A DNA stretch of 64,000 bases from Pigmentiphaga humi (GTDB lineage: Bacteria > Pseudomonadota > Gammaproteobacteria > Burkholderiales > Burkholderiaceae_B), in the NCBI RefSeq assembly GCF_900606115.1, contig NZ_UWPJ01000016.1, forward strand, positions 62,001-126,000. Reading direction: 5' to 3'. The notes beneath the pieces are model-generated. The model did not search any database. It worked only from the letters and a program-made list of their open reading frames with translations, and was not told the origin of the DNA. A program made the translations under genes and the position numbers. Shown in pieces: positions 18,520 to 27,924 of the stretch. The number at the start of each line of letters is the position of its first letter. Position 1 is the stretch's first letter.

Positions 18520-18771
18520 ATGGCGATCCCTCTTACCGAGCTACCTTTTGGCCATGAAGCCGATGTCCAGACCGTCGAAAACGTCACGCCCGACGATCCC
18601 ATCGCCCTGCGGCTGCGCGATCTCGGCTTCGTCGCCGGCGAGCGCATCCGTCTCGTGGCCCGGGGCCCGGTCGGCGCCGACCCGCTGCTGATCCAGATAG
18701 GCTTCACGCGTTTCGCCCTGCGCCGCTCCGAAGCCGCGCGCGTCCTGGTTGAACCGGCAGCCGCTTCCTGA
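18520..18771 (+). CDS. feoA: FeoA, ferrous iron transport accessory protein
   Basis: This is an 83-residue SH3-like cytoplasmic protein of the FeoA family (LRDLGFVAGERIRLVARGPVG, then IQIGFTRFALRRSEAARVLV). FeoA is needed for FeoB-mediated Fe(II) uptake. The gene lies 11 bases before feoB. A Fur-like site overlapping TATAAT lies 24-43 bases upstream. Confidence 0.93.
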   Translation: MAIPLTELPFGHEADVQTVENVTPDDPIALRLRDLGFVAGERIRLVARGPVGADPLLIQIGFTRFALRRSEAARVLVEPAAAS

Positions 18772-18782
18772 CTCGAATCCCC

Positions 18783-20630
18783 ATGTCCACCACATCCCTG
18801 TCGAATCTGCGCGTTGCCCTGGTCGGCAACCCCAACTGCGGCAAGACCGCGCTGTTCAACCTGCTGACCGGCAGCCGCCAGAAGGTCGCCAACTACGCCG
18901 GCGTAACCGTGGAACGCAAGGAAGGCCGCATGGCGCTGCCTTCCGGCCTGCAAGTCAGCGTGCTCGACCTGCCCGGCGCCTACAGCCTGCACGCGGCCAG
19001 CCCCGACGAGGCCATCACGCGCGACGTCTGTCTGGGCCGATTGCCGGGCGAGCCGCGCCCCGACCTGGTGATCGCGGTGGTGGACGCCACCAACCTGCGC
19101 CTGCATCTGCACCTCGTCCTGGAGCTGCAGCGCCTGGGATTGCCGATGGTGCTGGCGCTGAACATGGTGGATGCGGCCAAACGCCGCGGCATCCACGTCG
19201 ATCGCGCGAAGCTGCAGGAATCGCTGGGCATGCCCGTGGTCGAGACCGTCGCCGTCCGGCGCGACGGCGCCGCGCAGTTGCTGTCGCGCCTGGACGGCGG
19301 CGTGCCGGCCGCGCCGTCCGCCCTGCCCGGCGATGCGGACCTGCACCAGGAGGTCAACCGCCTGCTGCGCGCGGCGGTCACCATGCCCCGCCGCACCGCC
19401 GCCATCGACGATGCGCTCGACCGCTGGCTGCTGCACCCGGTGCTGGGCCTGTTGATCCTGGCCACGGTCATGTTCCTGATGTTCCAGGCAGTGTTCTCGT
19501 GGGCCGAGCCGGTGATGGAGGGAATCGAGACCTCCGTCGCCGCCGTCGGCGAATGGGTCGGCGCGGTCCTGCCGGAGGGGCTGCTCAACAGCCTGCTGGT
19601 GGACGGCATCATCGCCGGCGCCGGCAGCGTGCTGGTGTTCCTGCCGCAGATCCTGATCCTGTTCTTCTTCATCCTGCTGCTGGAAGAATCCGGCTACCTG
19701 CCGCGCGCGGCGTTCCTGCTGGACAGGATGATGGTCGGCGCCGGGCTGACCGGACGCTCGTTCATCCCGCTGCTGTCCAGCTTCGCCTGCGCCATCCCCG
19801 GCATCATGGCCACCCGCACCATCCAGGACCCGCGCGACCGCCTGACCACCATCCTGGTGGCGCCGCTGATGACCTGCTCGGCCCGCCTGCCCGTCTATAC
19901 GCTGCTGATCGGCGCCTTCATTCCCGAACAGACCGTGCTGGGCATCTTCAATCTGCAGGGCGTGACGCTGTTCGTGCTGTACGTGGCCGGCATCGTCAGC
20001 GCGCTGGCGGTGGCCTGGGTCATGAAGCTGCTGCGGCGCGACAAGACCGAACATTCGCTGCTGCTCGAACTGCCCTCGTACCGCATCCCGCATCTGCGCG
20101 ACGTCGCCACGGGGCTGGTGGAGCGTGGCCGCATCTTCCTGACGCGCGTGGGCGGCATCATCCTGGCGCTGACGGTGCTGATCTGGTTCCTGTCTACCTT
20201 CCCGGCCCCGCCCGAAGGGGCCACGGGCCCGGCCATCGAATACAGCTTTGCCGGTCGCATCGGCGAATCCCTGCAAACGATATTCGCGCCCATAGGATTC
20301 AACTGGCAGATCTCGATCGCGCTGATTCCCGGCCTGGCCGCGCGTGAAGTCGCCGTCAGCGCGCTCGCCACGGTCTATGCCTTGTCGGCGGCCGACGACG
20401 ATGCCGCCGCGACCATGCTGACCCCGCTGATCGCGGCGCAATGGCCGCTGGCCACCGCGTTCTCGCTGCTGGCATGGTTCATCTTCGCGCCGCAGTGCCT
20501 GTCCACGCTCGCCGTCATCCGGCGCGAAACCAGTTCGTGGAAAGTGGTGGCAATAGCGGCCGGCTACCTGTTCGCGCTGGCCTACATCGCGTCGTTCATC
20601 ACGTACCACGTGACGTCGATGCTAGGATGA
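18783..20630 (+). CDS. feoB: FeoB, ferrous iron permease with G-protein domain
   Basis: This is a 615-residue inner-membrane Fe(II) transporter. The N-terminal GTPase has G1 GNPNCGKTALFN (Cys in place of the usual Ser), G3 DLPG and G4 NMVD. The membrane half has the two Gate regions (ESGYLPRAAFLLDRMM, RSFIPLLSSFACAIPGIMATRT and PGLAAREVAVSALATVYAL). It is shorter than the E. coli protein (773), as in other short FeoB forms. It is co-transcribed with feoA, and the next gene begins after repeat copy E. Confidence 0.95.
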   Translation: MSTTSLSNLRVALVGNPNCGKTALFNLLTGSRQKVANYAGVTVERKEGRMALPSGLQVSVLDLPGAYSLHAASPDEAITRDVCLGRLPGEPRPDLVIAVVDATNLRLHLHLVLELQRLGLPMVLALNMVDAAKRRGIHVDRAKLQESLGMPVVETVAVRRDGAAQLLSRLDGGVPAAPSALPGDADLHQEVNRLLRAAVTMPRRTAAIDDALDRWLLHPVLGLLILATVMFLMFQAVFSWAEPVMEGIETSVAAVGEWVGAVLPEGLLNSLLVDGIIAGAGSVLVFLPQILILFFFILLLEESGYLPRAAFLLDRMMVGAGLTGRSFIPLLSSFACAIPGIMATRTIQDPRDRLTTILVAPLMTCSARLPVYTLLIGAFIPEQTVLGIFNLQGVTLFVLYVAGIVSALAVAWVMKLLRRDKTEHSLLLELPSYRIPHLRDVATGLVERGRIFLTRVGGIILALTVLIWFLSTFPAPPEGATGPAIEYSFAGRIGESLQTIFAPIGFNWQISIALIPGLAAREVAVSALATVYALSAADDDAAATMLTPLIAAQWPLATAFSLLAWFIFAPQCLSTLAVIRRETSSWKVVAIAAGYLFALAYIASFITYHVTSMLG

Positions 20631-20714
20631 CCCCACCCCCTACCCGCTTACGCGGGCCCCCTCAAGGGGGCGACGCTGGCGGACCGGCAAAGCCGGATCC
20701 GCGGCGTCCTGGGC
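20631..20714 (+). repeat. Dispersed GC-rich repeat, copy E (between feoB and Cys-rich gene)
   Basis: It begins at the feoB stop codon and runs CCCCTACCCGCTTACGCGGG, CCCCCTCAAGGGGGCGACG, CTGGCGGACCGGCAAAGCCGG to TCCTGGG. It has the same orientation relative to the upstream gene as copies B, C and D. Confidence 0.8.
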
Positions 20715-20743
20715 TGAACCCAGCAAGATAGAGGAATCATCTT

Positions 20744-21028
20744 ATGACTGCTTATTCCCTGCTCGAAATCGCCATCGTGGCGCTTATCGTTGCGGCATGC
20801 GCGGTCAAGGCTTTCGGCCGGTTTTTCCCCAAGACCCGCATGCGGCTGCAGGGCAGCCTCGCCCAAGGCCTGGACCGCCCGGGCCGGGCCGCATGGCTGC
20901 GCGGACTGGGCCGCAAGCTCGGCTCTGCCGCGCCCGACGCCGGCTGCGGCAGCGGCTGCTCGACCTGCGGCAGCTGCGGCCCGGCCGACGACGCCAAGCC
21001 GGTACGGCTGCATCCTCCCAGGCGCTGA
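20744..21028 (+). CDS. FeoB-associated small Cys-rich membrane protein
   Basis: This is a 94-residue protein with one N-terminal membrane helix (LLEIAIVALIVAACAVKAF), a basic middle and a Cys-rich tail (CGSGCSTCGSCGPADD, five closely spaced Cys). It lies directly after feoB with its own GAGGAATC-type ribosome site. Position and the Cys cluster match the small third feo gene of many bacteria (sometimes called FeoC, but not the winged-helix FeoC of enterics). A metal or redox role at FeoB is inferred. Confidence 0.78.
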   Translation: MTAYSLLEIAIVALIVAACAVKAFGRFFPKTRMRLQGSLAQGLDRPGRAAWLRGLGRKLGSAAPDAGCGSGCSTCGSCGPADDAKPVRLHPPRR

Positions 21029-21151
21029 CGCCCTGCCGCGGCGCGGCGGGTCCCGCCCGCTGCGCGACAGTCTCCTGCCGCGCCCGCTGCTCTTTTTCCT
21101 CCCCCTCTCTTCCCTCGCTTTTCCCTCCATCCGGCGCGCATCGCGCCGTCA

Positions 21152-21169
21152 TGTTGAATCAACATTCAA
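21152..21169. promoter_or_regulatory. Nested palindrome upstream of the Bug/ThDP/ALDH operon
   Basis: TGTTGA-A-TCAACA and TTGAAT-CAAC-ATTCAA overlap in 18 bases, about 65 bases before the first gene. It looks like an operator. The HTH-citrate-synthase-like protein encoded at the end of the operon is a candidate ligand-sensing binder (inference). Confidence 0.45.
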
Positions 21170-21233
21170 GATTGACACATCCCTGCGCGGATTCCAGGAT
21201 GCCTCCCACTACTTGAAACGAGATGGAGACACC

Positions 21234-22205
21234 ATGGTAAAGCGCCGCACCTGCATGCTTGCAGCCGCCGTCCTCGGCGCGCTGGCCGCGTCCCCCGCCT
21301 GGGCCGACACCTATCCTTCCAAGCCCGTGCGCATCGTCGTCCCGCTCGCGCCGGGCGGCTCCAACGACATCCTGGCGCGCATGCTGGCCTCGGACATGAC
21401 GGCCGAGTTCAAGGAAACCGTGTACGTGGAGAACCGCCCCGGCGCGGCGGGCAACATCGCCACCGATTTCGTCGCCAAATCCGCCGGCGACGGCTATACG
21501 CTGGCCATCGCCCCGAACCAGACCGTCTCGGTCAATCCCGCGCTCTATCCCAGCCTGCCTTTCGACGTGCAGAAAGACCTGCGCGGCGTCACCCTGCTGG
21601 CGACGCTGCCGCAGATCCTGGTGGTCTCGTCCAAGGTGCCCGCCAACACCATGGAGGAACTGATCGCCTATGCGCGCAAGAACCCCGGCAAGCTGACCTT
21701 CGCCTCGGCCGGTCCGGGCAGCCCGCAGCATATGTCGGCGGCCATTTTCCAGAACCTCACCGGCACCGAAATGACCCACGTGCCGTACAAGGGCTCGGCG
21801 CCCGCCATCGTGGACGTCCTGGCCGGCACCGTCGACGTCATGTTCTGCCCCGCCAACAGCGCGCTGCCCCACGTCGCCGGCAAGCGCCTGCGCGCGCTCG
21901 GCATTACCGGCGACGAACGCCATGCCCAATTGCCCGACGTGCCGCGCGTGGCCGAGGTGGTCAAGGATTTTCGCAGCGACATCTGGATCGGCATCGTCGC
22001 GCCCAAGAGCACGCCGGACGACGTCGTCGCCAAGCTCAACGGCGCTTTCAGCCGTTCCATGAAGAATCCGGCCAACCAGAAAAAGCTGGCCGAACTGGGC
22101 ATCACCACGCGCACCTCCACGCCGGCCGAGTTCGACAGCCTGATGGCCGAGGAAACGCAGATGTGGACCCGCGTCATCAAGCAGAACCAGATCAAACCGG
22201 AGTAA
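21234..22205 (+). CDS. Bug-family tripartite tricarboxylate transporter receptor
   Basis: This is a 323-residue periplasmic receptor. A signal peptide (CMLAAAVLGALAASPAWAD) precedes the family signatures RIVVPLAPGGSNDILARML, YVENRPGAAGNIATDFVA, THVPYKGSAPAIVDVLAG and LPDVPRVAEV. The ATG at 21234 has a GGAGA site. It is the first gene of a four-gene operon with a ThDP-dependent enzyme, an aldehyde dehydrogenase and an HTH-citrate-synthase-like protein, so its ligand is probably a 2-oxo acid or its precursor. Confidence 0.9.
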   Translation: MVKRRTCMLAAAVLGALAASPAWADTYPSKPVRIVVPLAPGGSNDILARMLASDMTAEFKETVYVENRPGAAGNIATDFVAKSAGDGYTLAIAPNQTVSVNPALYPSLPFDVQKDLRGVTLLATLPQILVVSSKVPANTMEELIAYARKNPGKLTFASAGPGSPQHMSAAIFQNLTGTEMTHVPYKGSAPAIVDVLAGTVDVMFCPANSALPHVAGKRLRALGITGDERHAQLPDVPRVAEVVKDFRSDIWIGIVAPKSTPDDVVAKLNGAFSRSMKNPANQKKLAELGITTRTSTPAEFDSLMAEETQMWTRVIKQNQIKPE

Positions 22206-22218
22206 CCAGGAAGCCCGT

Positions 22219-23991
22219 ATGCCTCATCCCACGCCGCACGTCTTCGATGCCCCGCTGCCCTCCGCCGAGTCCGACCGCCGCTGGGGCAGCGACGCGATCG
22301 CCGAACTGATCCGCGACCTGGACATTCCCTTCATCGCGCTGACGCCCGGCGCCAGTTTCCGCGGACTGCACGACTCGCTGGTCAACCACCTGGGCAATGC
22401 CAATCCGCCCATGCGCATCGTGCTGCACGAAGAGCACGCGGTGGCCATCGCGCACGGCTATGCCAAGCTCACCGGCAAGCCGGTGGCGGCCGTCGTGCAT
22501 TCCAACGTCGGGCTGATGCACGCCTCGATGGCGATCTTCGACGCCTGGGCCGACCGCGTGCCGGTGCTGGTGCTGGGCGCGACCGGACCGCTCGACGCCG
22601 CGCGCCGCCGGCCGTGGATAGACTGGATCCATACCAGCCAGGACCAGGCGGCCATGATCCGGCACTACGTCAAATGGGATGCGCAGCCCACTTCGGTGCC
22701 GGCCACGCTGGAAGCCATCGCGCGCGCCTGGCGTACCATCCAGACCGTCCCCCACGGACCGGCCTACGTGTGCCTGGACGCGGAGGTCCAGGAAAGCGAA
22801 CTGCGCGCGGCCGTGACGCCGCCCGACCTGGCGCGCCACCAGCCGCCCGCCTCGCCCGTGGCCGCGCCGGCCGACCTGGCGCGGCTGGTCGATGCATTGA
22901 AGGGAGCCTCCCGCCCCGTGATCCTGATGGGCCGCATGGGCCGCAGCGAACAAGGCTGGCAGGCGCGGATCGCGCTGGCCGAGGCGCTGGGCGCGGCGGT
23001 CCTCACCGACCTGAAGGCGGCCGCCTCGTTCCCCAACGAGCATCCCCAGCACGCCGCCGCGGCGGGCACCTTCCTGGGCAACGACGCCAAGCACGTCATC
23101 GCCGGCGCCGACGTGATCCTGAGCCTGGACTGGGTGGACCTGGGCGGCACGCTCAAGCATGCGTTCGACGGCCCGGTAACCAGCACGGTGATCCAGGTAT
23201 CGGTGGACCACCACATCCACAACGGCTGGAGCATGGACCACCAGGGCCTGCCGGTGGCCGATCAGTTCATCGCCTGCGACCCGGACGCCATCGTCGCGCA
23301 GCTCAACGAGGCGCTGGACGGCACGCGCAAGCCGGCCTGGGCCGCGCCGCAGCCGCCGCTGGCCATCCACGGACCGATGCAGGAAGGCCCGATGACGGTG
23401 CAGCGCCTGGCCCATCACCTCTGGCAGGCGCTGGACGGACGGCCCGCCGCGCTGGCGCGCACGCCGCTGAGCTGGAACGGCGATTTCTGGCCCGTGCGCC
23501 ATCCGCTCGACTACCTGGGCACCGACGGCGGCGGCGGCGTGGGCTCCGGCCCCGGCATGGCCGTAGGCGCCGCGATGGCGCTGCAGGGCAGCGACCGGCT
23601 CGCCGTTTCCCTGCTGGGCGACGGCGACTACCTGATGGGCGTCAACGCGCTCTGGACCGCCGCCAAGTACCGGGTCCCGGGGCTGGTGATCGTCTGCAAC
23701 AACCGCTCGTTCTTCAACGACGAAGTCCACCAGGAACGCGTGGCGCGCCAGCGCGAGCGCGAAGCCGCCAACAAGTGGATAGGCCAGCGGCTCGACGATC
23801 CCGCGCCCGACCTGGCGGCCCTCGCGCGCGCCCAGGGCCTGGTCGGCATAGGCCCCGTGCAGGACGACGCCGCATTGCGCAGCGCGCTGGACAGCGCGAT
23901 CGAGCAGGTCAGGCAAGGCGCGTTCGTGGTCGTGGATGTCCACGTGGCCACGGGCTACAGCCCTTCCATGACATCGGGCCTGACCCGGTAA
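22219..23991 (+). CDS. Thiamine pyrophosphate-dependent enzyme (2-oxoacid decarboxylase/acetolactate synthase-like)
   Basis: This is a 590-residue ThDP enzyme. The N-terminal pyrimidine-binding domain holds the catalytic Glu in VLHEEHAVAIAHGYAK. The middle domain is about 215-360. The C-terminal domain has the ThDP-Mg motif LLGDGDYLMGVNALWTAAKY ending in CNNRSF. It is not an IlvI (a true ilvI is elsewhere). With an aldehyde dehydrogenase 26 bases downstream, a decarboxylation of a 2-oxo acid to an aldehyde, as in benzoylformate-type routes, is the best inference. The substrate is unknown. Confidence 0.85.
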   Translation: MPHPTPHVFDAPLPSAESDRRWGSDAIAELIRDLDIPFIALTPGASFRGLHDSLVNHLGNANPPMRIVLHEEHAVAIAHGYAKLTGKPVAAVVHSNVGLMHASMAIFDAWADRVPVLVLGATGPLDAARRRPWIDWIHTSQDQAAMIRHYVKWDAQPTSVPATLEAIARAWRTIQTVPHGPAYVCLDAEVQESELRAAVTPPDLARHQPPASPVAAPADLARLVDALKGASRPVILMGRMGRSEQGWQARIALAEALGAAVLTDLKAAASFPNEHPQHAAAAGTFLGNDAKHVIAGADVILSLDWVDLGGTLKHAFDGPVTSTVIQVSVDHHIHNGWSMDHQGLPVADQFIACDPDAIVAQLNEALDGTRKPAWAAPQPPLAIHGPMQEGPMTVQRLAHHLWQALDGRPAALARTPLSWNGDFWPVRHPLDYLGTDGGGGVGSGPGMAVGAAMALQGSDRLAVSLLGDGDYLMGVNALWTAAKYRVPGLVIVCNNRSFFNDEVHQERVARQREREAANKWIGQRLDDPAPDLAALARAQGLVGIGPVQDDAALRSALDSAIEQVRQGAFVVVDVHVATGYSPSMTSGLTR

Positions 23992-24017
23992 CCCTCCGCA
24001 GGAGTTCAGGAGTTCGA

Positions 24018-25490
24018 ATGAAGAAGCAGGACATACCCGCGGGCATTCTGCCCGCGCACAACGATCTGTTCTATGGCGGCGCCTGGCACCGCCCGCAATC
24101 GGGCCAGTATCTTCCCACCCGCAATCCGGCCGAAGGCGAGGATCTGATGGACGCCGCCCAGGCCGGCGCGCAGGACGTGGACGCGGCCGTGCGCGCCGCG
24201 CAGGCGGCCTTTCCGGCCTGGGCCGCCATGCCGCCGCGCGAGCGCGCCGCCCTGCTCAAGCAGGCCGCCGGCCGGCTGCGCCAGCACGTGGACGACCTGG
24301 CGCTGCTCGATTCGCTCAACAACGGCAATCCGGTGCGCGCGCTCAGGCCGGACGTGCTCGCGGCGGCCGATGGCCTGGAATACTTCGCGGGGCTGGCCAC
24401 CGAGATCAAGGGCGAGACCATCCCCATGGGCGCCGGCGCGCTGAACTTCACGCTGCAGGAACCGCTGGGCGTGGTGGCGCGGATTACCGCCTACAACCAT
24501 CCGCTGATGTTCGCGGCGCTGCGCATCGCCGCGCCGCTGGCCGCGGGCAACTGCGTGGTGGTCAAATCGCCCGACCAGGCGCCGCTGTCCACCTATCAGC
24601 TGGCCGAGCTGATCGGCGACATTTTCCCCGCCGGCGTGGTCAACTTCCTGTCCGGCAGCGTCGAATGCGGCGCCGCGCTCACCACGCATCCACTGGTGCG
24701 CAAGGTCACCCTGATCGGCGGCGTGCCGACCGGCAAGGCCGTGATGGCAGGCGCCGCCCAGGGCCTCAAGCCCGTGCTGCTCGAACTGGGGGGCAAGAAC
24801 GCGCTCATCGTCTACCCCGACGCCGACCGCGACGCCGCCATCGAAGGCATCGTCAACGGCATGAACTTCACCTGGTCGGGCCAGAGCTGCGGCTCCACCA
24901 GCCGGGTGTTCCTGCACGAATCCGTCTACGACGACTGGCTGCCCCGCATCGTCGAGGCGGTCCAGGCCCGCCATCGGCCCGGCGACCCGACCGATCCGTC
25001 CACCACCATGGGCGCGCTGGTCAGCCCCGCCCAACTGCGCAAGGTCGAGTACTACGTCGGCGTGGCGCGCGACGAAGGCGCCCAGGTGCTGTGCGGCGGC
25101 AAGCGTCCCGACGACGCGCAGTTGGCGGCCGGCTGCTTCTTCGAGCCCACGGTTCTGGGCGGCGTGGATCAGGACATGCGCATCGCCAACGAAGAAGTGT
25201 TCGGCCCGATCATGTCGGTGCTCAAGTGGAAGGACGAGGACGCGCTGTACGAACAGGTCAACCGGGTGGATTTCGGCCTGACGGGCTCGATCTGGACGCG
25301 CGACCTCGACACAGCCATGCATGCCGCACGCCGGATCATGACGGGCTACGTCTGGATCAACCACACCGGCCAGCACTTCCTGGGCGCGCCGTTCGGCGGG
25401 GTCAAGCAATCGGGCATCGGCCGCGAGGAATGCTTTGCCGAATTGCTCGAATTCACCTACAGCAAAAACGTGCACGTTCGACTAAGTTAG
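24018..25490 (+). CDS. NAD(P)-dependent aldehyde dehydrogenase
   Basis: This is a 490-residue aldehyde dehydrogenase that oxidises an aldehyde to a carboxylate in the cytoplasm. Landmarks are the oxyanion Asn region ARITAYNHP, the cofactor site VVVKSPDQAPL, the general base in LELGGKNALIV, the catalytic Cys in WSGQSCGSTSRVF and EVFGPIMSVLKW. The ATG at 24018 has AGGAGTTC upstream. It likely oxidises the product of the preceding ThDP enzyme, giving a two-step 2-oxo acid to carboxylate route. Confidence 0.9.
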   Translation: MKKQDIPAGILPAHNDLFYGGAWHRPQSGQYLPTRNPAEGEDLMDAAQAGAQDVDAAVRAAQAAFPAWAAMPPRERAALLKQAAGRLRQHVDDLALLDSLNNGNPVRALRPDVLAAADGLEYFAGLATEIKGETIPMGAGALNFTLQEPLGVVARITAYNHPLMFAALRIAAPLAAGNCVVVKSPDQAPLSTYQLAELIGDIFPAGVVNFLSGSVECGAALTTHPLVRKVTLIGGVPTGKAVMAGAAQGLKPVLLELGGKNALIVYPDADRDAAIEGIVNGMNFTWSGQSCGSTSRVFLHESVYDDWLPRIVEAVQARHRPGDPTDPSTTMGALVSPAQLRKVEYYVGVARDEGAQVLCGGKRPDDAQLAAGCFFEPTVLGGVDQDMRIANEEVFGPIMSVLKWKDEDALYEQVNRVDFGLTGSIWTRDLDTAMHAARRIMTGYVWINHTGQHFLGAPFGGVKQSGIGREECFAELLEFTYSKNVHVRLS

Positions 25491-25519
25491 TGGCTTCGCC
25501 ATTCTTGGAAGCCCGAGCC

Positions 25520-26737
25520 GTGTCCGCTTCGTCCCTGCGCCTGCTCACTGCGGAGGAAGCGCTCCGGCTCCTGTCGATCCGCCGCCAGACCCTCTATGCC
25601 TACGTCAGCAAAGGGTGGATCCGCAGCGTGGCGGTGCCGAACTCGCGCGAGCATCGGTACCTGTACGACGATTGCCAGCGCGTGCACCAGCGCGCGCTGG
25701 CGCGCGCTGGCCATCGGGCGGCGGCGTCCGCCGCGCTCAGCGGCGACACGCCGCTGATCTCGAGCGCGATTACCGAACTGCGTCCCTCCGGCCCCTGGTA
25801 CCGCGGATACAGCGCGCTCGAACTGGCGGCCGCCGGCATTTCCTTCGAAGCCGTCTGCCACCTGCTCTGGCAAGGGGAGCTGGCCGAGCCCGTCGCCTGC
25901 CCGCCTGCCACGCTCACGCTGCAGACCGCCTACCACCCGGGCCCGAACGGCGATTCGCGCCACTGGCACCGGCAGTTCGCCAGTTGCCTGCTGACCTCGG
26001 ACACCCTGGAAAAGCCCACGGGCTATGCCGACTGCCTGGCGCTGCAGCAACACGCCATCGGCTATCTCGGACACCTGGGGCCGGCCAGGCGCTTCATTCC
26101 GGCTCAGCCCCGCCAACCCTGCGTCGCCCACCTGGCCGCCGCGCTCGGGCTGGCGGACACGCCGCTGGTGCGCCAGAGCCTGGGCCTGTTCCTGATCCTG
26201 TTCTGCGAACACGAGTTGTCGCCCTCGACCTTCGCGGTCCGCACCGCGGCATCCACCGGCACCGCCGTCACCGCCGCGCTGGCCTCGGCCCTGGCGGTAA
26301 CCACCGGCCACGCCCTGCACGGCATCTACATCGAACTGCAGGACTGGCTGGCCCGCCACCCCGGCCTGCCCGCGCTGCAAGCCGCCGCGCACGCCAGCCT
26401 GGAAGCCGGACGCGGCCTGCCGGGCTACAACCATCCGGTCTACCACGACCAGGACGTTCGCACCACGGCGCTGCTGGAACACCTTCGCACCCACTACGCC
26501 CACTTGCCCGCCCTGCAGCCCCTGCTCGCCTACATCGACTGGCTGGCCGCGGAACATGGCCTGCACCCCCGCCACGAACTGGCCTGCCTGGCCCTGGGCC
26601 GCGCGCTCGGCCTGCCGCTGGAGCAAGTTCCCGCGGTGTTCGTCGTCGCCCGCCAGGCCGGCTGGATCGCGCACTACCTGGAGCAATGCGAACAGGGCCA
26701 GCTGTTCCGGCCGAGGGCGTATCTCACGCCCGGGTAA
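25520..26737 (+). CDS. HTH-citrate synthase-like protein
   Basis: This is a 405-residue protein whose first 45 residues are an excisionase/MerR-like helix-turn-helix (LLTAEEALRLLSIRRQTLYA, then WIRSVAVPNSREHRYLYDD). The remainder follows the citrate synthase fold (SAITELRPSGPWYRGYSALELA, GHALHGIYIELQDWL, GYNHPVYHDQDVR, VFVVARQAGWIAHYLEQ). Two catalytic His positions seem kept (HALHG and NHPVY). The usual P-N-V/I-D-F motif with the catalytic Asp reads PRHEL, and the Gly-Gly after LHG is missing. It may be a DNA-binding metabolite sensor rather than an enzyme (inference). The GTG at 25520 is preferred over GTG 25490 because of a GGAAG site. Confidence 0.82.
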   Translation: MSASSLRLLTAEEALRLLSIRRQTLYAYVSKGWIRSVAVPNSREHRYLYDDCQRVHQRALARAGHRAAASAALSGDTPLISSAITELRPSGPWYRGYSALELAAAGISFEAVCHLLWQGELAEPVACPPATLTLQTAYHPGPNGDSRHWHRQFASCLLTSDTLEKPTGYADCLALQQHAIGYLGHLGPARRFIPAQPRQPCVAHLAAALGLADTPLVRQSLGLFLILFCEHELSPSTFAVRTAASTGTAVTAALASALAVTTGHALHGIYIELQDWLARHPGLPALQAAAHASLEAGRGLPGYNHPVYHDQDVRTTALLEHLRTHYAHLPALQPLLAYIDWLAAEHGLHPRHELACLALGRALGLPLEQVPAVFVVARQAGWIAHYLEQCEQGQLFRPRAYLTPG

Positions 26738-26743
26738 CGGGCT

Positions 26744-27922
26744 TCACACCGCCGGCGTGTCGATTTCAAAGACTTGGCGCAGGTAAGCCAGGTAGGCCTT
26801 GTCGTCGCACATGGTCTTCTCGGGCGTGTCCGATACCTTCGCCACGGGCTGGCCGTTGCACTTGACCATTTTCATCACCACTTGCAGCGGCTGGTAGCTC
26901 AGGTCGTTGGTCAGGTTGGTGCCTATGCCGAAGGCGGTGATGCAGCGGCCGGCGAAGTACTTGGCCAGCTGGATGGCTAGCGGGAAGGTCAGGCTGTCGG
27001 AAAACACCAGGGTCTTGGTGCGCGGATCGACGCGGTTTTCCTTGTAGTGTTCGATGAGCCGGTCGCCCCAGATGAACGGGTCGCCGGAGTCGTGGCGGGC
27101 GCCGTCGAACAGCTTGCAGAAATACATGTCGAAGTCGCGCAGGAAGGCGTTCATCCCGTAGACGTCGGACAGCGCGATCCCCAGGTCTCCCCGGTACTCG
27201 CGGGCCCAGACTTCGAAACCGTAGATCTGCGAGTCGCGCAGGCGCGGTCCCAGGCCCTGGCAGGCCTGCAGGTATTCGTGCGCCATGGTGCCCAGCGGCG
27301 TCAGGCCGTACTTCATGGCGAAGTAGACGTTGCTGGTGCCGGCGAAGTGCGCGCCCATCTGCTCCTTGAGCGTGACCATCACCTCTTCGTGCCAGGCCTT
27401 GGAAAAGCGCCGCCGCGTGCCGTAGTCGGCGATGTGGAAATCGTGCAGTTCGGGATCGCTGCGCACCATGTCCATCTTGGCCGCCAGGCGCTGCCGGCCC
27501 TCGCCGTAGGCGGGAGCGAGATGGTTGTTGCGGAAGTAGACCTCGTTGACGATGGCCAAGACCGGGATCTCGAACAGAATGGTGTGCAGCCAGGGGCCCT
27601 TGACGACGATGTCCAGTTCGCCTCCCGGCAGCTTGCTCACCGAGATGCAGCGCCTGGGCAGGTGGAACAGGCGCAGGAAATCGACGTAGTCGCTCTTGAT
27701 GAAGCGCAGGCCGCCCAGGTAGGTCAGTTCCTCGTCGGTGAAGCGCAGCTCGCACAGCGCGTCGATCTCGCGCTGCATTTCGTCCGCGTAGGGATGCAGG
27801 TCGATGCCGGGCGTGCGGCACTTGTATTTGTACTCGACCTGCGCAGCCGGGAATTGATGCAGCACCACCTGCATCATCGTGAACTTGTAGAGATCGGTGT
27901 CCAGCAGCGAGGTGATGATCAC
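26744..27922 (-). CDS. pncB: Nicotinate phosphoribosyltransferase
   Basis: This is a 392-residue cytoplasmic enzyme of NAD salvage that makes nicotinate mononucleotide from nicotinate and PRPP. Visible are the N-terminal [28 protein letters not shown], the phosphorylatable His in [35 protein letters not shown] and [10 protein letters not shown]. The GTG at 27922 is the only sensible start and lies 2 bases after the panB stop, so the genes are coupled. It converges with the citrate-synthase-like gene with only 6 bases between stops. Confidence 0.95.
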   Translation of the reverse strand: MIITSLLDTDLYKFTMMQVVLHQFPAAQVEYKYKCRTPGIDLHPYADEMQREIDALCELRFTDEELTYLGGLRFIKSDYVDFLRLFHLPRRCISVSKLPGGELDIVVKGPWLHTILFEIPVLAIVNEVYFRNNHLAPAYGEGRQRLAAKMDMVRSDPELHDFHIADYGTRRRFSKAWHEEVMVTLKEQMGAHFAGTSNVYFAMKYGLTPLGTMAHEYLQACQGLGPRLRDSQIYGFEVWAREYRGDLGIALSDVYGMNAFLRDFDMYFCKLFDGARHDSGDPFIWGDRLIEHYKENRVDPRTKTLVFSDSLTFPLAIQLAKYFAGRCITAFGIGTNLTNDLSYQPLQVVMKMVKCNGQPVAKVSDTPEKTMCDDKAYLAYLRQVFEIDTPAV

Positions 27923-27924
27923 GG

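Noticed and set aside
22219-23991. Calling the ThDP enzyme a second acetolactate synthase
   Set aside because: It lacks a small subunit and the ilv context, and sits with an aldehyde dehydrogenase and a Bug receptor.
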